A program made the translations under genes and the position numbers. This document shows, piece by piece, positions 8,628 to 16,747 of a DNA stretch of 64,000 nucleotides (position 1 is its first letter; each line of letters starts with the position of its first letter). Source of the stretch: Streptomyces europaeiscabiei (GTDB taxonomy: Bacteria > Actinomycetota > Actinomycetes > Streptomycetales > Streptomycetaceae); contig NZ_CP107841.1 of the NCBI RefSeq assembly GCF_036346855.1, forward strand, positions 5,522,001 to 5,586,000. Reading direction: 5' to 3'. The notes under the pieces were generated by a model. That model was given only the letters and a program-made list of their open reading frames with translations, was not told the DNA's origin and did not search any database.

Positions 8628-10688
8628 ATGGCACACCGCACCCGTACGAGACGGCTTTTCGGGGCCATCGGCGTCACGGCCCTGGCCACCGGAACCGTCA
8701 TGGCCACGACCTCCCTGCCGATGGCGCACGCCGACACGTCGGCCGCCGTCGCCTCGGTGACGGTCCGCCCCGATCCCTCCTACAAGGGCGACAGCTTCGA
8801 GGGCTGGGGCACCAGCCTGGTCTGGTTCGCCAACGCCACCGGCGACTACCCCGCGGACGTACGCGAAAAGCTCGCCGACCTCCTCTTCGGCGAGGACGGC
8901 CTCGACCTCAACATCGCCCGCTACAACATCGGCGGCGGCAACGCCCCCGACGTCAAGGACTACCTGCGGGCCGGTGGCGCGGTCGAGGGCTGGTGGAAGG
9001 CCCCGGCGGGCACCACCCGCGAGGACGTCGACTGGTGGAGCGCCGACGACAAGAACGACTGGAACAACGACGCCGACGCCACCCAGCGCTGGTGGGTCGA
9101 CCGCATCAAGAACGACATCGACCACTGGGAGACCTTCAGCAACTCCCCGCCGTGGTTCATGACGGAGAGCGGTTACGTCTCCGGCGGCTTCGACTCCACG
9201 AAGGACCAGCTGAAGGCCGACTCGGTCGACGACTTCGCCAAGTACCTGGTCGGCGCCACCGAGCGCCTGGAGAAGGCGCACCACATCAAGGTCGACACCC
9301 TCGACCCCTTCAACGAGCCCAACACCAACTACTGGGGCACCAAGCTCGGCGCCGACGGCCAGCCCACGGGCGGTCGCCAGGAGGGCGCCCACATCGGCCC
9401 CGAGCTCCAGCAGAAGGTCATCAAGGCACTCGCCCCGGTCCTGGAGAAGTCCCGTTCGGACGCGGAGATCTCCGCGATGGACGAGACCAACCCGGGCACC
9501 TTCGCCACGAACTGGAACTCCTACCCCCAGGCCGTGCGCGACCTCGTCGGCCAGATGAACGTCCACACCTACGGCACCAGCCAGCGCACCACGGTCCGCG
9601 ACCTCGCCAAGGGCGCCGACAAGCCGCTGTGGATGAGCGAGGTCGAGGGCGACTGGGGCGACGGTCAGAGCTTCACCGACATGCGCCCCGGACTGGGCCT
9701 CGCCCAGCGCATGGTCGACGACCTCCGCGAGCTGGAGCCCCAGGCCTGGGTCTTCTGGCAGCCGGTCGAGGACTACGACAACATGAAGCCGGGCGGTGAG
9801 TCCGCCAAGGGCGGCAACTGGGGCTCCATCCAGCTCTCGTTCTCCTGCAAGTCGTCGGACACCCTGCAGTCGTGCCCGATCTACACGAACACCAAGTTCG
9901 ACACGGCCCGTAACTTCACGCACTACATCAAGCCGGGCGACCGCCTCATCAAGACCAACGACGAGTCGAGCACGGCCGCGGTCGCGAAGAAGGGCAAGAA
10001 GGCCACGGTCGTCCACGTCAACAGCACGACGGCACCCCGCGCGGTGACCCTCGACCTGTCCAGGTTCGGCGACGTCGGCAAGCACGCGAGGGTCACCCCG
10101 GTGGTGACGGACGCCGCCGGCAAGCTGATCCGCCAGAAGGCCGTGGAGGTCACGGACAAGAAGGCCACGATCACGGTCCCGGCCCAGTCGGTGACGTCGT
10201 TCCTGATCAGTAACGTCTCGGGCGTGGACGCTGCCTCGGCCGAGATCCAGGACGACCACACCTACACTCTGACGGGCTTCCAGAGCAACAAGAACCTCTC
10301 CGTCGCCGCCGACGGCAAGAGCCTGGTCATCAAGACCCCGAACGCGACCAACCCCGCCGGCCAGCGGTGGACCCTGGACCGCATCGGTGACGCCCCCGCG
10401 GACAACCGCACCCGCTACGCCCTGACCGAGGCCTCCTCGAACAAGCGCCTGGCGATCCGCAACGGCTCCCTGGTGGCCGAGGCCGAAACGGGCACCGGCG
10501 ACACCGCCGCTCAGTGGATCCTCTCCACCACGGGCGACGGCACCTGGACCCTGGTGAACGCGGCCACCGGCCAACTCGCCGACGTCGGCGGCCAGTCCAC
10601 GAACGACGGCGCCGGTGTGGGCGTCTGGTGGCCCAACTCGGGCTACAACCAGCGCTGGAAGCTGACGGACGTGACACCGGCCGGCTGA
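8628..10688 (+). CDS. secreted GH30 endo-beta-1,6-galactanase-like enzyme with ricin-type lectin domain
   Basis: The product is 686 residues: signal peptide (about 1-36), a GH30-type (beta/alpha)8 barrel with its beta-sandwich to about residue 530, then a C-terminal beta-trefoil of the ricin B/CBM13 type (about 545-683) with repeated QRW-like motifs. Glu230 in DPFNEPNTNYW is the likely acid/base and Glu338 in WMSEVEGD the likely nucleophile. The sequence resembles Streptomyces beta-1,6-galactanases that attack arabinogalactan side chains. The neighbouring LacI gene and intergenic palindrome suggest induction by galacto-oligosaccharides. ATG 8628 starts a typical signal peptide, with GGAG about ten bases upstream. 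Confidence 0.88.
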   Translation: MAHRTRTRRLFGAIGVTALATGTVMATTSLPMAHADTSAAVASVTVRPDPSYKGDSFEGWGTSLVWFANATGDYPADVREKLADLLFGEDGLDLNIARYNIGGGNAPDVKDYLRAGGAVEGWWKAPAGTTREDVDWWSADDKNDWNNDADATQRWWVDRIKNDIDHWETFSNSPPWFMTESGYVSGGFDSTKDQLKADSVDDFAKYLVGATERLEKAHHIKVDTLDPFNEPNTNYWGTKLGADGQPTGGRQEGAHIGPELQQKVIKALAPVLEKSRSDAEISAMDETNPGTFATNWNSYPQAVRDLVGQMNVHTYGTSQRTTVRDLAKGADKPLWMSEVEGDWGDGQSFTDMRPGLGLAQRMVDDLRELEPQAWVFWQPVEDYDNMKPGGESAKGGNWGSIQLSFSCKSSDTLQSCPIYTNTKFDTARNFTHYIKPGDRLIKTNDESSTAAVAKKGKKATVVHVNSTTAPRAVTLDLSRFGDVGKHARVTPVVTDAAGKLIRQKAVEVTDKKATITVPAQSVTSFLISNVSGVDAASAEIQDDHTYTLTGFQSNKNLSVAADGKSLVIKTPNATNPAGQRWTLDRIGDAPADNRTRYALTEASSNKRLAIRNGSLVAEAETGTGDTAAQWILSTTGDGTWTLVNAATGQLADVGGQSTNDGAGVGVWWPNSGYNQRWKLTDVTPAG

Positions 10689-10717
10689 CGGCACAGCCAG
10701 GCCCTACGGCCGACAAG

Positions 10718-10744
10718 GAAGCCCCAGGCACTGCCTGGGGCTTC
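10718..10744 (+). terminator. intrinsic terminator
   Basis: GAAGCCCCAGGCA and its complement form a nearly loopless inverted repeat followed by TTCGTG, 30 bases after the galactanase stop. Confidence 0.8.
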
Positions 10745-10884
10745 TTCGTGCCGGGCGAGCCATGCGACCGAGCCGCCCGTACTCGTACGACCACTCGGCC
10801 CGGCAACTCCCCCACACGCGATCCGTCGTCGTCGCCCGGAACCACCGTACGGCGGGCGGCCTTCGGGGCGGGATGCGGTTCCCT

Positions 10885-11164
10885 GGGCGTTGAGCAGCCA
10901 GCCGATGACGGGCCAATCGCCCGCGTCCTCCGAGGCGTCCTCGAAGTCCTTGGCATCGACGACGTCCTGGACGAGGGGCAGCCGACCGGAGTCCTCGTCG
11001 GGCTCACGCAGCGAAAACGTCCCGGTGGGGACGCCGACGGTCTGCAGGAGGCGGGCGCCCTCGGTGTCCGCGGCGGAGGGCGGGAAGGCGGTGGCGGGCA
11101 GGGCCGCGAGCCGGTCCTCGCCGAAGATGCCGGCCAGTTCGCCGCGGGTGACGTCGAAAAGCAC
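10885..11164 (-). pseudogene. truncated SUKH-4-like immunity protein
   Basis: From GTG 11164 (GAGAGGAG eight bases upstream) about 90 residues read as the N-terminal half of a SUKH-4/SMI1-KNR4-type immunity protein, including GEDRLAALPATAFP and GDWPVIGWLLN. Similarity then stops: the frame continues through low-complexity residues and runs antisense into the galactanase. Full-length members are about 170-200 residues, so this is a 3'-truncated remnant. SUKH proteins neutralise polymorphic nuclease toxins; no toxin gene is next to it. Family assignment is from recall of sequence pattern. Confidence 0.6.
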
Positions 11165-11746
11165 TGCCGGAACTCCTCTCTTCAAAATGTGCTGATGTCA
11201 GCGAACCAGGGACTCGCGGAGCTGCCGAATCAAGGTATGCGGGCGGGTGGTGACGGCGAAGGTCTGACTCCGTTGCGCCGATGGGCTGTTGCGGGGCCGG
11301 TGCAGCCTCCCTGTGAGAGCGTGGGGAGTACTCATCAACTGTGCTGCGGCCACCCCCGACAGGCCCATGGAGGGTCCTGTCGGGAGCCGGTCCGATGACC
11401 TGCCTGTGCTGGGACGTTTTACGCGCGCCCACAGGATGTGCGCCGTTCCGGGCGAGGTCTGAACCGACTGACGGCAGTCCGGCGCGGTCGGGGGTGTCGG
11501 CTCGCCGTCGAGGGCGCGGCACAGGGCGGCGTGGAGATGCTCGGCCTCGGTGTTCGGCAGCACTTGTTTGGGCTCCAGTGCATGGGGTTGAAGTGGCTCC
11601 CGCGGAGTAAGAAGTTGATCTGGCTCCACTTGGCTGTCGGCGGCCACTTCACATTCCCCAGGTACGGCCAGATACGTGATCACAGTCGGTGATCGATGAG
11701 GGCTGGGTCACAGCGGGCCTCCAAGAACGCCTGGTAAGCACGGCGT
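11165..11746. other. intergenic region without a supported gene
   Basis: Several overlapping open frames exist on both strands, but none has a convincing ribosome binding site, domain or consistent codon bias. The lower GC of 11560-11700 and the neighbouring gene fragment suggest decayed accessory DNA. Confidence 0.5.
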
Positions 11747-12508
11747 ATGGAGGAACTTGCACGGCTCAGCGATATCGAGCAGGCCACGGCCGGCGACGGA
11801 CATCCGGTCTGGGCCGCCCAGGGACCAGGCGGTGACGGCCTGGGGCCGGGGGTACGGGCCTGGTGCCACGGCGCGGCGCTGGCGGTGGCGAGCCCGAACC
11901 CTCAACAGGACCGGCTTGCGGTCAAGGGCGACGGCGCCGACGTGGCCGTGTTGGTGCGGCGGATCCTGGAGGAGATCGGCCCGTCCTACCGAGTCTTGGG
12001 GGAAGCTGCCTTGATCGATGCGCTGGTGCGGCAGCTGCCCAACCTGGTGCCGGTCCACAACTTCTTCTGGATGGAGGCCACGTCCCCATCCGGTGCCGCC
12101 GCCCCAGGCGTGCGGTGGCTGAACGCCCGAGAGGAGAAGGAGGCGACCTCGCTGTTCGACCGCTTCTTCCCTGACTCCTACGCGCAGCCGGGACGCGCGG
12201 GCATGCGCCGCTGGGCCGGGGTCGTCGGCGAGGTGGACAGCAGCGTCGGGGTGAAGCCGCTAGCGGTGGCGGCGGACGCGTGGTCCGCGGCCGGCTGCGG
12301 GTTCATGGGCGGGGTGGTCACCCACCCCGCCGCACGCGGACGCGGCCTTTCGCGGGCCGTGTGCGGCTTCGTCGTGGACGCCCTCGTCAACCAGCACGGC
12401 CGCGCCGCGCTCATGGTGCTCACCGGTAACGCGCCGGCCATCGCCACGTATGAACGCCTCGGCATGACCAAGCGCCTGTTCGGGGCGGCGCACATCTCGG
12501 CCCGGTGA
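11747..12508 (+). CDS. GNAT-family N-acetyltransferase
   Basis: The product is 253 residues. The C-terminal third shows the GNAT core: a beta strand (GFMGGVVTHPAARGRGLS) with an acetyl-CoA-binding R/Q-X-X-G-X-G/A-like loop, a helix, and the closing segment GNAPAIATYERLGM. The N-terminal half is less conserved and may provide substrate specificity. It would transfer an acetyl group from acetyl-CoA to an amine; the substrate is unknown. There is no clear ribosome binding site before ATG 11747, so a short leader or a different start is possible. It lies alone between decayed accessory DNA and the small-protein operon. Confidence 0.82.
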   Translation: MEELARLSDIEQATAGDGHPVWAAQGPGGDGLGPGVRAWCHGAALAVASPNPQQDRLAVKGDGADVAVLVRRILEEIGPSYRVLGEAALIDALVRQLPNLVPVHNFFWMEATSPSGAAAPGVRWLNAREEKEATSLFDRFFPDSYAQPGRAGMRRWAGVVGEVDSSVGVKPLAVAADAWSAAGCGFMGGVVTHPAARGRGLSRAVCGFVVDALVNQHGRAALMVLTGNAPAIATYERLGMTKRLFGAAHISAR

Positions 12509-12620
12509 GGCCAGGGCTTCACCGTGGCAAGCCGACGCGGGCCCGCTCACGCGGAGTGATCACTGGCGGCCAGACAGCCGTCACCGGCCAGCGGAACCAC
12601 CCGATCGAAGTGGGGCCAAA

Positions 12621-12863
12621 TCACCTTGCTACAGGGGCGCGAACACCCTCCCCGCACGCCCATCCAGCCTGCCCATGGAGCCAAAAGAACTCGGTGCGGT
12701 GGAGCCCGAAGAAGTGCTCAGAGACAGCCTCGGCGAGAGTCAGAGCCAGCTCGGTGTCCGTGGCCTGCCCGCCGGTGAGACACAGGCGTAGCGGTACGGC
12801 GAGACGATTGTCGCCGGTGCGCCGTACAGGCCGACCAGGTGGGCGCTCGATGGTCCAGCTCAT
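12621..12863 (-). CDS. small protein, last gene of a four-gene coupled operon
   Basis: The product is 80 residues, beginning MSWTIERPPGRPVRRTGD, with a helical middle and an aromatic segment (HFFGLHRTEFFWLHG). No known domain is recognised. The ATG overlaps the TGA of the preceding gene in an ATGA arrangement, which argues that it is genuinely translated. Similar tiny proteins accompany GntR regulators in Streptomyces genomic islands (general knowledge; exact family not identified). Confidence 0.65.
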   Translation of the reverse strand: MSWTIERPPGRPVRRTGDNRLAVPLRLCLTGGQATDTELALTLAEAVSEHFFGLHRTEFFWLHGQAGWACGEGVRAPVAR

Positions 12864-13057
12864 GACGCCGCCCTCCCGATGCGCGCGAGGCGGTACGTGC
12901 CCCACAGTCGCCGTCCGTCCTCGCAGCCGTCCTGTGCCTTGGGGGTGCCCCTGCAGCCGTCGGCGCACTTGCGAGTGTGCTCGAACCACAGGCGGTATGC
13001 GCGGAGCATGGGGATCTCTGTGCGGGGCGAGGCTGCGGTGTTCTGTCCATCGGTCAT
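12860..13057 (-). CDS. small Cys-containing protein
   Basis: The product is 65 residues. It contains ARTEIPMLRAY-like and WFEHTRKCADGC segments with three cysteines, possibly a small metal-binding or zinc-finger-like fold, but this is not certain. Its ATG overlaps the TGA of the upstream gene (13057-13059) and its own stop overlaps the next start, so it is translationally coupled on both sides. Function is unknown. Confidence 0.65.
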   Translation of the reverse strand: MTDGQNTAASPRTEIPMLRAYRLWFEHTRKCADGCRGTPKAQDGCEDGRRLWGTYRLARIGRAAS

Positions 13058-13389
13058 CAGCTTGCCTCCGCGAACTGCGTGGCTTGGCCGATACGTTGGT
13101 GCACCTCGGGCGGCAGGAGATAGGCACCCACGAGGGTGCTGCTGATGTCATCGGCGGTGATGGCGGGCAGTCCTGCGCGAGGTCGTGGAGGCGAGGTCCT
13201 GCGACGACGCGCGCTCGCGAGGAACGGGGCCCACATCTCCGGTGAGGGGCAGCGTGCCGGAGGGCTCGGGGTGGCCTCCGTGGAGGTGCCGATGTGCAGG
13301 TCAGGTGGCGGCGGGCGATGGGCGCCGGTCACATGCAGTCCGAAGAGCACTGCCCTGGACCAGGCAAGTGCCCGTGATACAAGGTGCAT
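13057..13389 (-). CDS. hypothetical protein of the small-gene operon
   Basis: The product is 110 residues. The start is strong: AGGAG seven bases before ATG 13389. The N-terminal 25 residues are hydrophobic and basic, the middle is Pro-rich and the C-terminus ends in a short helical region. No domain is recognised. It overlaps the upstream gene by about 60 bp and the next gene by 3 bp, so the four genes form a compact operon divergent from the GntR gene. Confidence 0.6.
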   Translation of the reverse strand: MHLVSRALAWSRAVLFGLHVTGAHRPPPPDLHIGTSTEATPSPPARCPSPEMWAPFLASARRRRTSPPRPRAGLPAITADDISSTLVGAYLLPPEVHQRIGQATQFAEAS

Positions 13390-13709
13390 TGTCGATCTCC
13401 TGGTGGGTCGGCCATGCCCCGGGGCCGTGTCAGCGGTCGCCGGGGCTCTGTTGTGGCCTTGTTGATGACGAGCGCCCAGAGGCGGTCACCTTCGCCGGTG
13501 CGGCGATGCCCGTACGCGTCGGCGTCGGCGATGGCGGCCAGGACGGCTCTGCGCGTGGTCTCGCTCAGCTCCCGGGGGAGGTCCGCTTCCAGTCGGACAC
13601 CGCCCGGGACCTCTTCGCGGCGCACCTCGGCTCCCGTGGCGTCGGCCAGTCGTGCGGCAATGCTCTCGGCCTTCGGACGCACGGATCTCCCAAGTGAGCG
13701 CGTGATCAC
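13329..13709 (-). CDS. hypothetical protein, first gene of the small-gene operon
   Basis: The product is about 126 residues. The N-terminal 75 residues look like a compact alpha/beta domain (KAESIAARLADATGAEV, then ELSETTRRAVLAAIADAD), with a probably disordered, Pro/Arg-rich tail. The start is taken as GTG 13709, next to the operator-like repeats shared with the divergent GntR gene. The unusual 60-bp overlap with the next gene could mean that the true stop or downstream start differs. Function is unknown. Confidence 0.65.
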   Translation of the reverse strand: MITRSLGRSVRPKAESIAARLADATGAEVRREEVPGGVRLEADLPRELSETTRRAVLAAIADADAYGHRRTGEGDRLWALVINKATTEPRRPLTRPRGMADPPGDRQCTLYHGHLPGPGQCSSDCM

Positions 13710-13720
13710 ACACCGTACTT

Positions 13721-13751
13721 CTACTTCAGTAGCTTCTACCTGATGCAGTAG
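13721..13751. promoter_or_regulatory. paired CTAC...GTAG operator-like repeats
   Basis: CTACTTCAGTAG (13721-13732) and CTACCTGATGCAGTAG (13736-13751) lie in the divergent intergenic region; both sit in a CTTCTAC...AGTAGCTT context. They are likely binding sites for the adjacent GntR protein, controlling both its own gene and the small-protein operon (inference). Confidence 0.6.
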
Positions 13752-13815
13752 CTTGTCAATGTCGTCGTCAACCGCACCATCAGCCCTGCGCGTTCAGGGC
13801 AGCACGGAGGGCCCT

Positions 13816-14568
13816 ATGCCGCGAGAGGCCCCGTACCTCGATGTCGCGGACGATCTGCGCCGCCGGGTGAGGGCGGGCGACTGGGCCGTCGGTGAACGCC
13901 TGCCCTCCCGAGCACAGCTCGCCGAGGAGTACGGGGTGGGCCGCAATGTCACGCAACGTGCGATGGAACGCCTGATCATCGAGGGCATCCTGGAAGGCCG
14001 GGCCGGATCAGGCACCTATGTCCGAGCCGCACGTGAGCGGTTGCGCATGATCCGGTCCCGGCACCGTGAGCATCGAGGTGGTTCGCCATTCCGTGCCGAC
14101 ATGAACGAGCAGGGACGGCGCGGCACTTGGGAGTCCCACAGCCAGGCCCGCGTCCCCGCACCGGGGCACATCGCCGAGCGCCTTGCCATCGATCCGGGTG
14201 ACCCCTGCGTCGTCACCCGGTACGAATTCCTCGCTGACAGCCAGTCCGTTCAGTTGTCCGAGTCGTGGGAGCCGATGGCCGTCACCGATGGGACGCCGAT
14301 CGTCCTGCCCGAGATGGGGCCGCTCGCCGGTATGGGTGTGGTGGAGCGGATGCGTTCCATCGGGGTCGTCATCGAGACAGCCGTGGAGGTGCCGCGGCCG
14401 GGGCGGGTCACCCAGGAAGAGGCCAATCTGCTGGGTGTCAGCGTTGGTGAGCTGCTGACCCGCATCGAGCGCACCTACTACGACAGCGACGGTCGTCCCG
14501 TCGAGACGGCGGACATCACCGTGCCGGACGTGCGTTGGGAAATCGCCTACGAGATCTCGATCGAGTGA
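13816..14568 (+). CDS. GntR-family regulator with UTRA domain
   Basis: The product is 250 residues. ATG 13816 is chosen because GGAGG ends six bases upstream and the winged HTH begins shortly after (VADDLRRRVRAGDWAVGERLPS, with the typical LAEEYGV...TQRAME recognition segment). The C-terminal UTRA ligand domain runs from about residue 90 to the end. It belongs to the HutC/KorSA-like branch common on actinomycete mobile elements. Together with the divergent small-protein operon and shared operator repeats it looks like an autoregulated accessory module. Confidence 0.88.
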   Translation: MPREAPYLDVADDLRRRVRAGDWAVGERLPSRAQLAEEYGVGRNVTQRAMERLIIEGILEGRAGSGTYVRAARERLRMIRSRHREHRGGSPFRADMNEQGRRGTWESHSQARVPAPGHIAERLAIDPGDPCVVTRYEFLADSQSVQLSESWEPMAVTDGTPIVLPEMGPLAGMGVVERMRSIGVVIETAVEVPRPGRVTQEEANLLGVSVGELLTRIERTYYDSDGRPVETADITVPDVRWEIAYEISIE

Positions 14569-14654
14569 GCCGCGCGCCGACCGCGTACGCGCCGACCGCG
14601 ATAACATCCGCGCCCTGACGTCGACTTGACCTCGACCTGAAGGGGGCGAGCGCT

Positions 14655-15146
14655 GTGACGACCATCGCGGTGACCGGGCACCTGGACCTGACCGAGGGCA
14701 CCGTGCCTCTGGTGCGGGCGGCTCTGGATTCCCTGCTCGGGCCGTACGCCGTCGGGGGGCGGCTCGTCGGGGTTTCGTGTATCGCCAAAGGGGCCGACAC
14801 CCTGTTCGCCGAGGCCGTTCTCGCCCTCGGCGGGCGGCTGGTCGTCGTCACCCCGTCGCGTGACTATCGCCGGAACACGGTCGAGGCCGAGCACGGGGTT
14901 TCCTACGATCGGCTCGTCGAGGCCGCCGGGGAGGTCGTCGTTCTTCCCTACGAGACGGCCGGCCGGCAGGCGTACGAGGCCGCCAACGCGGTGCTCGTCG
15001 AGCGGGCCGATCGTCTCGTCGCCGTATGGGACGGCGCTCCGCCCACCGGCAGCGGCGGCGGCACCGCAGATGCCGTTCTCGAAGCGCGGGCGGCCGGCAT
15101 CCCCGTGGATGTCGTATGGCCGGACGGGGCCGCGCGGCGAGGGTGA
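14655..15146 (+). CDS. SLOG-like nucleotide/ligand-binding protein
   Basis: The product is 163 residues with a Rossmann-like pattern: VTGHLDL near the start, a GADTLFAEA segment after strand 2, VVVTPSRDYR after strand 3 and VAVWDG followed by a Gly-rich loop near the end. This order resembles the SLOG/YspA-LOG group of putative nucleotide or nucleoside-derivative binding proteins. Some members work with NUDIX or TIR effectors in signalling or defence, but no such partner lies next to it here. GTG 14655 has AAGGGGG eight bases upstream. Family assignment is moderately sure, role unknown. Confidence 0.65.
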   Translation: MTTIAVTGHLDLTEGTVPLVRAALDSLLGPYAVGGRLVGVSCIAKGADTLFAEAVLALGGRLVVVTPSRDYRRNTVEAEHGVSYDRLVEAAGEVVVLPYETAGRQAYEAANAVLVERADRLVAVWDGAPPTGSGGGTADAVLEARAAGIPVDVVWPDGAARRG

Positions 15147-15201
15147 GGGGCGCGGGGGTGAGCCGGGCTCTCGGGGTGCGGGTAGATCCACCCTCGGTTC
15201 G

Positions 15202-15366
15202 GTGGGGGACCGCATGGCTTCGGGGACTCGGAAGCGGGCCTGTTGAAGTGGGGCGGTCCCCGGAAGCGCAGGTTCTCGAACGCAGAGAGCCCCACGAAGT
15301 CGACGCGGCCTTCAGAGACACGTGCCACCGAGGTGCCGGACGGGGGCGGGTTCGGCCCGCTGCTCG
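15202..15366. repeat. ~165-bp direct repeat, copy A (degenerate)
   Basis: The segment starting GTGGGGGACCGCATGGCTTC matches 17277-17446 closely over its full length. In this copy the ATG seen in copy B (17373) is replaced by ACG, so the small reading frame is not startable here. The two copies flank the ECF41 sigma gene and its CMD partner. The rest of the 15147-15503 gap holds no supported gene. Confidence 0.85.
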
Positions 15367-15503
15367 GGTGGCGCGGATCGACCTCAGCGCGCCAGCGTGT
15401 TCTCCTCCCCGGGCCCCGGGCCCCGGGCGGCTGCTGCGGCTGCCGCGCGGGCCGGTTGGCGTCCGACACTGCACTGACGGATCGCGACACGAGGATGTGA
15501 CAG

Positions 15504-16397
15504 GTGAGCGGGACAGAGTTTCTGGCCGGGGTCTTCGAGGAGCATCGCTCCCATCTGCGGGCGGTGGCCTACCGGATGCTGGGCTCGCTCAGCGATGCCG
15601 ACGACGCCGTTCAGGAGGCCTGGTTGAAGCTGAACCGCTCCGACGTCTCCGGAGTGCAGAACCTGGGTGGCTGGCTGACCACCGTGGTGAGCCGGGTGTG
15701 CCTGGACATGCTGCGTTCTCGCGCCACGCGCCGTGAGGAGTCGCTGCACGATCAGGACGGCCGGATCCGGCTGCCCGACCCGGTCGTCAGCGGCCCGAAC
15801 GGCGTGGACCCGGAGCAGGAGATACTCGTGGCCGACTCGGTGGGCATCGCCCTCATGATCGTCCTGCAGACCCTCTCTCCCGCCGAGCGGCTCGCGTTCG
15901 TCCTGCACGACTTGTTCGCCGTCCCCTTCGACGAGATCGGCCCTGTGCTCGGCCGCACCGCTGCTTCCACCCGGCAGCTCGCCAGCCGCGCCCGCCGCCG
16001 GGTCAACGGGGCCGCCCCCGTCCCCGACACCGATCTCGCCCGCAGGCGGCAGGTCGTGGACGCCTTCCTCACCGCATCGCGCGGCGGCGACTTCGAGGCG
16101 CTCCTCGCCGTCCTGGACCCGGAAGTCGTGGCGCGCTCCGACGGCGGCGCCCTGCGCCCGAGCCTGCTGCGGCGCGGCGCGGCAGAGGTCGCCTCCCAGG
16201 CGATCACCTTTGCCCGCTTCGCGGAGGCCGGGTACGCGGCGCTGGTCAATGGCACGCCCGGCGTGGTCGCGGTCGCGGAGGGCCGCGCGTTGTCGGTCAT
16301 GGCGTTCACGATCCAGGGTGGCAGGATCACTGCCATCGACATCCTCACCGACCCCGAACGCCTTGCACGGATCGACCTTGGTGTCCTGGGAGGCTGA
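15504..16397 (+). CDS. ECF41-group RNA polymerase sigma factor with SnoaL-like C-terminal domain
   Basis: The product is 297 residues, longer than minimal ECF sigma factors. Region 2 is at about residues 8-75 (YRMLGSLSDADDAVQEAW, then WLTTVVSRVCLDMLRSR) and region 4 at about 110-165 (LSPAERLAFVLHDLFAVPFDEI). The extra C-terminal SnoaL-like domain contains DGG and ILTDPERLARI, corresponding to the DGGGR and NPDKL motifs of ECF41; this domain acts as a built-in regulator in place of an anti-sigma factor. GTG 15504 has GAGGA upstream. The CMD gene next door and the AhpD-like gene at 1033 carry matching promoters. Confidence 0.92.
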   Translation: MSGTEFLAGVFEEHRSHLRAVAYRMLGSLSDADDAVQEAWLKLNRSDVSGVQNLGGWLTTVVSRVCLDMLRSRATRREESLHDQDGRIRLPDPVVSGPNGVDPEQEILVADSVGIALMIVLQTLSPAERLAFVLHDLFAVPFDEIGPVLGRTAASTRQLASRARRRVNGAAPVPDTDLARRRQVVDAFLTASRGGDFEALLAVLDPEVVARSDGGALRPSLLRRGAAEVASQAITFARFAEAGYAALVNGTPGVVAVAEGRALSVMAFTIQGGRITAIDILTDPERLARIDLGVLGG

Positions 16398-16416
16398 GCC
16401 ACCGGGTACGTGTCGC

Positions 16417-16440
16417 GCGGCGGGCAGCTGAGCCCGCCGC
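16417..16440 (+). terminator. hairpin after the sigma gene
   Basis: GCGGCGGGC / GCCCGCCGC with a 6-nt loop, 20 bases after the stop. It separates the sigma gene from the CMD gene, which has its own promoter. Confidence 0.55.
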
Positions 16441-16675
16441 ACGACCAGCTCATTTCGGTTTGTCCGCGGTGGTGATGGCGAGGGTGGAGCCACAGCGGGA
16501 ACACGGCTCGCCGTTCGGCCTCCGACCGGTGGGGACGGGCGCCGGGGCGGCCGCGCAGCTTGCGGCCCGCGGCCAGGTCCAGGCGCCGCCCGGCGGCCAG
16601 GTCCAGGCGCCGCCCGGGGGAGGACACCGGTGCCACCAGGCTCGGAGCACGCCGGGAAAAATCTTTCCGGATCCC

Positions 16676-16702
16676 TGTCACATGTCCGTGGGCCCATCCG
16701 TC
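16676..16702 (+). promoter_or_regulatory. ECF41-type promoter of the CMD gene
   Basis: TGTCACA (16676-16682), a 16-base spacer and CGTC (16699-16702), 46 bases before the ATG of the CMD gene. It is identical in both boxes and spacing to 966-992. Confidence 0.82.
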
Positions 16703-16747
16703 AATGCTGCGAAGACGCCGACCAGGCCGATGCGAAGGAGAGCAGCC

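Noticed and set aside
11198..11683. Possible 161-residue protein on the minus strand
   Set aside because: Low complexity, no ribosome binding site, no recognisable domain and overlapping alternatives in other frames; treated as gene-free accessory DNA.
16398..16675. Possible small zinc-ribbon gene on the minus strand (EPCSRCGSTLAI motif)
   Set aside because: The motif is isolated, has one CXXC only, and the rest of the frame is a 24-bp repeat-derived Pro/Trp-rich stretch.
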